From Tetragonia tetragonoides (Eukaryota > Streptophyta > Magnoliopsida > Caryophyllales > Aizoaceae), in NCBI GenBank assembly GCA_038025085.1, contig CM076149.1:42249001-42313000 (forward strand): DNA of 64,000 bases, read 5' to 3'. Of this stretch, positions 60,086 to 64,000 are shown piece after piece; position 1 is the first letter of the stretch, and every line of letters starts with the position of its first letter. A model generated the notes under the pieces. It ran no database searches. It worked only from the letters and a program-made list of their open reading frames with translations, and had not been told where the DNA came from. Both the position numbers and the translations under genes were made by a program.

Positions 60086-62320
60086 TTTGGCCCTTCACGT
60101 GAGTGGCTTCACAGTTCAGTGGTTTGTTTTGCAACCAATTAGAGTATTTGTCGTGTGCATGTGCGTGTCAACCCATGCTAATTTGCTTGCCTTTGCTTAC
60201 CCAGTCAATCACTCATATATCACATTGGAGTAATTATAGTTAGCTGTTATTGCCAGGTCAAAAAATAGTAATGTCAAGGCTTAAAAATTTTTGAGTAGAC
60301 AATTTAGCTCTTTATATTAGTTAGGCAACCTAAATCATTCTCTTTTTGTAGTATAGCTTTATTTACGCTTTTTTAGCTTATTTACCTATTAAGTATCTAT
60401 CTATTTTAATCATAATGATAATCAAATAAAATGTTTCCAAAATTATAAAGAATATTTTCATTGATTTAAAATATCTATGATCCAAAAATAAAATAGTTGA
60501 AATATGCAATAACTTTAATTGCTTGGGTTGTTGGGCATGTTATTCACCGACGACAATTATGAATTAATTAATGAGACGCAAACATTTATTTGCTTGATTT
60601 TTTTTCTTTTCTATTATAATATTATGGAGGATGCAATTAGAATGTACAAGTTATATAATCCTTACGTAAAGAGTGTACTTCCCCCTCAACAAAAAAAAAT
60701 GTAAATAGTGTGCTACGTCCTAATCAGTAATGATGAAACTCTGTCAAGAGTTTTAAAGATGTCTATACTTAAGTGCTACGATATTTTTTTTAGAATTTCG
60801 TAGTAACTACTATTTTAGTTCTCAAACGGTTTAATGAAATCTTTTTATAATTTTGCTAGCAATTTTTAAAACTAAGTTATTATTTTTGGATAAAAAGGAT
60901 CTTGCTAGGTTAGCTTCTTTTTCTAAAAATTTGATTGGAGAAGTTACGTTGTACATGGCTATAGTAAGCATATAGAACTAGAATAATACATGAGGACGAA
61001 GATATTTAGCAAAAGAGATCAGAATCATGGAAATCAAAGAGCCATGGGTTATGACTTATGATAGGATGAGAGCAATATAATATATGATGTGATATTATTC
61101 TCAATTCAATCTCCCTTCCAAATTTAATGCTAAATTAGTGGAATTATTGGATCCCTAATCCTAATACATTTTCCATAATTTTTGTTTGTAAAAAAGGCAA
61201 TTAAAGATTGTATGGGAGAGAATATTTATTTTGCCTTATTAATATGAAGGGTTACATTGTCAACTCAAAAAATTAATGACCTGGCATTAGTATTTTTAGG
61301 CCTGGCAATAACAGCGGCCAAATTATATTACTATTAAAATGGGTATGTATTTGAACTAGGTTGTTTTGTTGTTGGTTTTTTTCTTTTTTTTTTTTTTGTG
61401 CATTTTCGGCAAATTCCAAATAATGTCTCTTTATTTTTTATTTTTTCAACTCGTATCCAAAACATTTTTCAAAATGCACCTGTTACGGTTTGCTTTCAAT
61501 CGTTCATAGCATATCTTTTTTAGTCATTTTTCGTTCGTATTTTTTTACTAAATTACCCTTAGTGAAATAAAAACACGTGCCTAAATTTCTTCGTCTATCT
61601 CCTTGGTTTTCTACACTTTGAGTTTTTATCCATGTGGCCCAACTCGATTATGGTAGACACTTCATTGGTGCGAAGTTTGCATGACATGGGAACAATAAAG
61701 TGGGTCGTGAGTCGTGAGAGATGCCTTGGCTGGATTTTTGGGGACAATCTCAGTGCATATGCACGGCATGACTTGACACACGCCAAAAAAAGTAACAAAA
61801 TATAAAATAAAAAAAATAGAGTGTAAAAAGTATTAGGCACAAAGTGGCGTGGTGGGTAGTGTCGTAGTGGTCCGTGATCATGCCTAAACTGTGCTTAGGA
61901 ATAAGGCGACACGACATAAAACCTATTAAGCATGTTGTAGGTTGTGCTTACAGAGCTCAATGCACAAAGACACGCCACGACATCGGCCATGGTCATCTTT
62001 AGTCAAGATACTTCAAGACTCGTAAAAAAAAATGAGCTACAAATTCTTGGCCGCTTTCACCCGGTTGAACTTTGGGCTTGGCTTCAAGACTTGGTTTTTG
62101 CATGCATGGATCGAACCTCCTTTTCTCTGATTTATATTACCAAAATTGTAAAAATAGAATTGTTTAAAACTAGGCTTAAAGAGCTCTTCTTGGAAAAAGA
62201 AAAAGAAAAAAAAATAAATTAAAACAACAACTTAAGCCGAACTTGGGGCGAGATTAACATGCTTTTTTTTTTGGCTTTGAGTCGTGTCGTTCTAACGAGT
62301 CTGGTCCTTTTAAATTCACG
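60086..62320. other. Intergenic, upstream of the gp210 gene
   Basis: AT-rich DNA without a supported gene. At 61297 the sequence TAGGCCTGGCAATAACAG matches the terminal repeat of the hAT element at 35871, but no partner end or target duplication was found, so it may be a broken relative. The patch 61620-62000 is richer in GC with cacgcc/gtcgtg words and no open frame of note. Confidence 0.45.
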
Positions 62321-62329
62321 ATGACTCTT

Positions 62330-62950
62330 GTCCGGAACTACCATTTTTTCAAACCTGAACGAAACATCCCATGCATGGACAATTAAACATTTATACTATA
62401 CATATACCTTTTTTAAGAGGAGAATAGGAGACTTTCATACAACGAAAAATACAAAAATAACCCTAAATAAAGTATAAGAAATCCACAGTAATAATTAATG
62501 ATATTACAAAATATGCGAACAATACAATTAACTAGAATACTCAAATGCTAATTCTAACATCCATCACAACTCATTGTCCGAGATTACCCTTTTTCGGAGT
62601 CAAACGAGTCGTCCCATACATGAATATTTTCATTTTATATGTACTTTTTTTAATAGAGGAGAATAAGAGACTCTAATTCAACGAAAAATCATACAACATC
62701 TACAACAAAAATACATATAAATAAAGTATGCTAAAACCTCAATAATAAATTAATAACATTACAAATAAAAATATGCAAACAAGAAAATACAGTATACTAA
62801 AACCTCAATAATAAATTGATGATATTACAAAATAAGCGAACAACAAAGTAAAGTATATTAAAACCTCAACAATAACGAATTCAAATAAGACAATTGACTA
62901 TAGAATAGTCAAGTATGACTCCTACCATGCATAATAACCAAATGTTTTAT
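62330..62950. repeat. Diverged direct repeat, unit about 240 bp, with further internal repeats
   Basis: Copy 1 runs from about 62330 (gtccggaactacc), through cccatgcatg, agaggagaataggagac, caacgaaaaat and aaataaagtat. Copy 2 runs from about 62573 (gtccgagattacc), through cccatacatg, agaggagaataagagac, caacgaaaaat and aaataaagtat. Within copy 2 the phrase 'taaaacctcaa(t/c)aata' occurs three times (about 62731, 62793 and 62860). Confidence 0.6.
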
Positions 62951-63639
62951 TTGATGTGTTTTTATTTTTTTACGAAATTGGAATCGTTACTGTAAGTAAT
63001 GTAATCGTTTGCCAAAAAATCTCTGTATGATACTATTAATCATGTGTATATTCGATACCCAGAATTTTATTCGTTTACTATATATAAATCAAATAATTGG
63101 GGAAAATTACAATCTTGTACTAAAAATTGAGGTTAAACAAGATGCAAGACATTTATAGTTTGTGAATTGCCTAAATAGACGTGGTTTTAATAAAGTTTAG
63201 GCATGCTCGGAATGAGTGTAATGCATCGAGGAAGTAATGGAACAAACTAAGGGAGTGAGGGCAATGCATTACTCTCTAGAAGGGAATAAATTGAAAGATG
63301 AAAGATTAGATGATGGTATGTTTGATTGTTTGGTAACATTTAGTTGTCTTGCTAGTTGAAAAGTCAGATATGATAAGAAATCAGTAGAAAATTGCTATTT
63401 TTTTTATGAAATGGTAACAAATTAGTTGTTTTGCTAGCTGAAATTGAAATATTTCATGGGTAGCATTCAAATTTTAACTGTTTCTGTAACTGAAAGTTGA
63501 AAGTTTTTTGATAAACTATTCGATAACATATGGTGAAAGTAGTAACTGAAAGATGAAACCGGTAACTTTGATTTAAACCGCTTGTGTAGGCTAACTGTTT
63601 CTGTTAAATATACCCGGTAGTAAATGGTAAAGGAATTAA

Positions 63640-63876
63640 CCCAACTTAAAATTTTAAGGGTGTTACTATATACCGCCATAAAATTACTTATCACCGCCCT
63701 TGAAAATTACAATATTGCCCCCGCTCACATTTTCACCCTTCTTTCTCCCACTCTCCCTCTCCCTCTCTAACTCTCCCACACCAATTCTCCCTCTCTAACT
63801 CTCCCACACCCACCCACTCTCACACCCACCTACATTCACCAACATTCTCTCACCGGCAAGCAAGGAACGACCGCAA
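63640..63876. other. Possible transposon terminal region or gene leader before 63877
   Basis: The stretch 'ggtgttactatataccgccat...aattacttatcaccgcccttg' resembles terminal sequence of Mutator-like elements, but no partner end lies in the window. A pyrimidine-rich leader follows with a local duplication of 'ccctctctaactctcccaca' (about 63759 and 63790). Confidence 0.35.
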
Positions 63877-63918
63877 ATGTCTTCCGGCGACCAAGAAGTG
63901 CCGTCGACGCCGTCCGAG
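63877..63918 (+). CDS. Possible first coding exon of a gene continuing past the window
   Basis: ATG at 63877 opens MSSGDQEVPSTPSE and ends GAG before GTAATT, a good donor, after a CT-rich leader. Beyond it lie 'ttccgcctgatccatggg' and 'aggcggaaaccctttccgcct', a short local inverted repeat. Only 14 codons are visible, so neither reality nor product can be judged. It could equally be sequence inside a mobile element. Confidence 0.25.
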
Positions 63919-64000
63919 GTAATTTTTTTTTCGCAGAAATTGGGTCGGACGTCTGTAATTTCCGCCTGATCCATGGGTTAGGCGGAAACCCTTTCCGCCT

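Noticed and set aside
63300..63600. A possible MITE similar to 34686-34983
   Set aside because: Composition and short words are similar, but no inverted ends or target duplication could be read, so it is not listed as an element.

Overview
This window is plant nuclear DNA, most likely from a eudicot. The genes have many short exons with GT/AG introns, there is a Pol III tRNA gene, and the gene families are plant-specific (NPH3/NPY, APO) or plant-typical (TM9SF, CNL disease-resistance remnants). Intergenic DNA is AT-rich and full of MITEs, hAT ends, LINE tails and microsatellites. The exact species cannot be told from sequence alone. No bacterial-type operon, CRISPR or plasmid feature is present.

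Layout. At 1-4070 (-) are the first two exons of a probable GET2/CAML-like ER receptor, followed at 4262-4345 (-) by tRNA-Leu(CAA). At 5210-6846 (+) is a decayed intronless copy of a DEAH-box splicing helicase. At 7735-11250 (-) are remnants of CNL (NBS-LRR) resistance genes, split by a LINE tail and a hAT element with a target-site duplication. At 11640-13500 three GC-rich islands hold a short repeat. At 14447-18618 (-) is a seven-exon PLD3-like HKD phospholipase D family gene. At 19881-24938 (-) is a four-exon NPY-type BTB/NPH3 gene. About 10 kb of gene-poor DNA follows. At 36892-40783 (+) is a seven-exon TM9SF/TMN endomembrane gene with a hAT element 86 bp upstream of its ATG. At 41554-43142 a Pack-MULE carries exons of a B2-type cyclin. 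At 43731-46811 (-) is a three-coding-exon APO1-like gene. At 49414-60085 (-) is a twelve-exon gene for the nuclear pore membrane glycoprotein gp210 that lacks the central two thirds of the protein but keeps its frame. The right end is intergenic, with a possible first exon at 63877.

The intact genes are unrelated housekeeping or developmental genes and do not form a pathway. Two observations stand out. The first is the in-frame internally deleted gp210 gene, whose intron also houses a nested stack of transposons (Copia, Stowaway, hAT MITE, RTE tail, LINE). The second is the young Pack-MULE, with near-identical 169-bp terminal inverted repeats, a 9-bp target duplication and a captured, still spliceable CYCB2 fragment. 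All exon boundaries were read by eye from splice consensus, reading phase and protein-family similarity; none has transcript support here.
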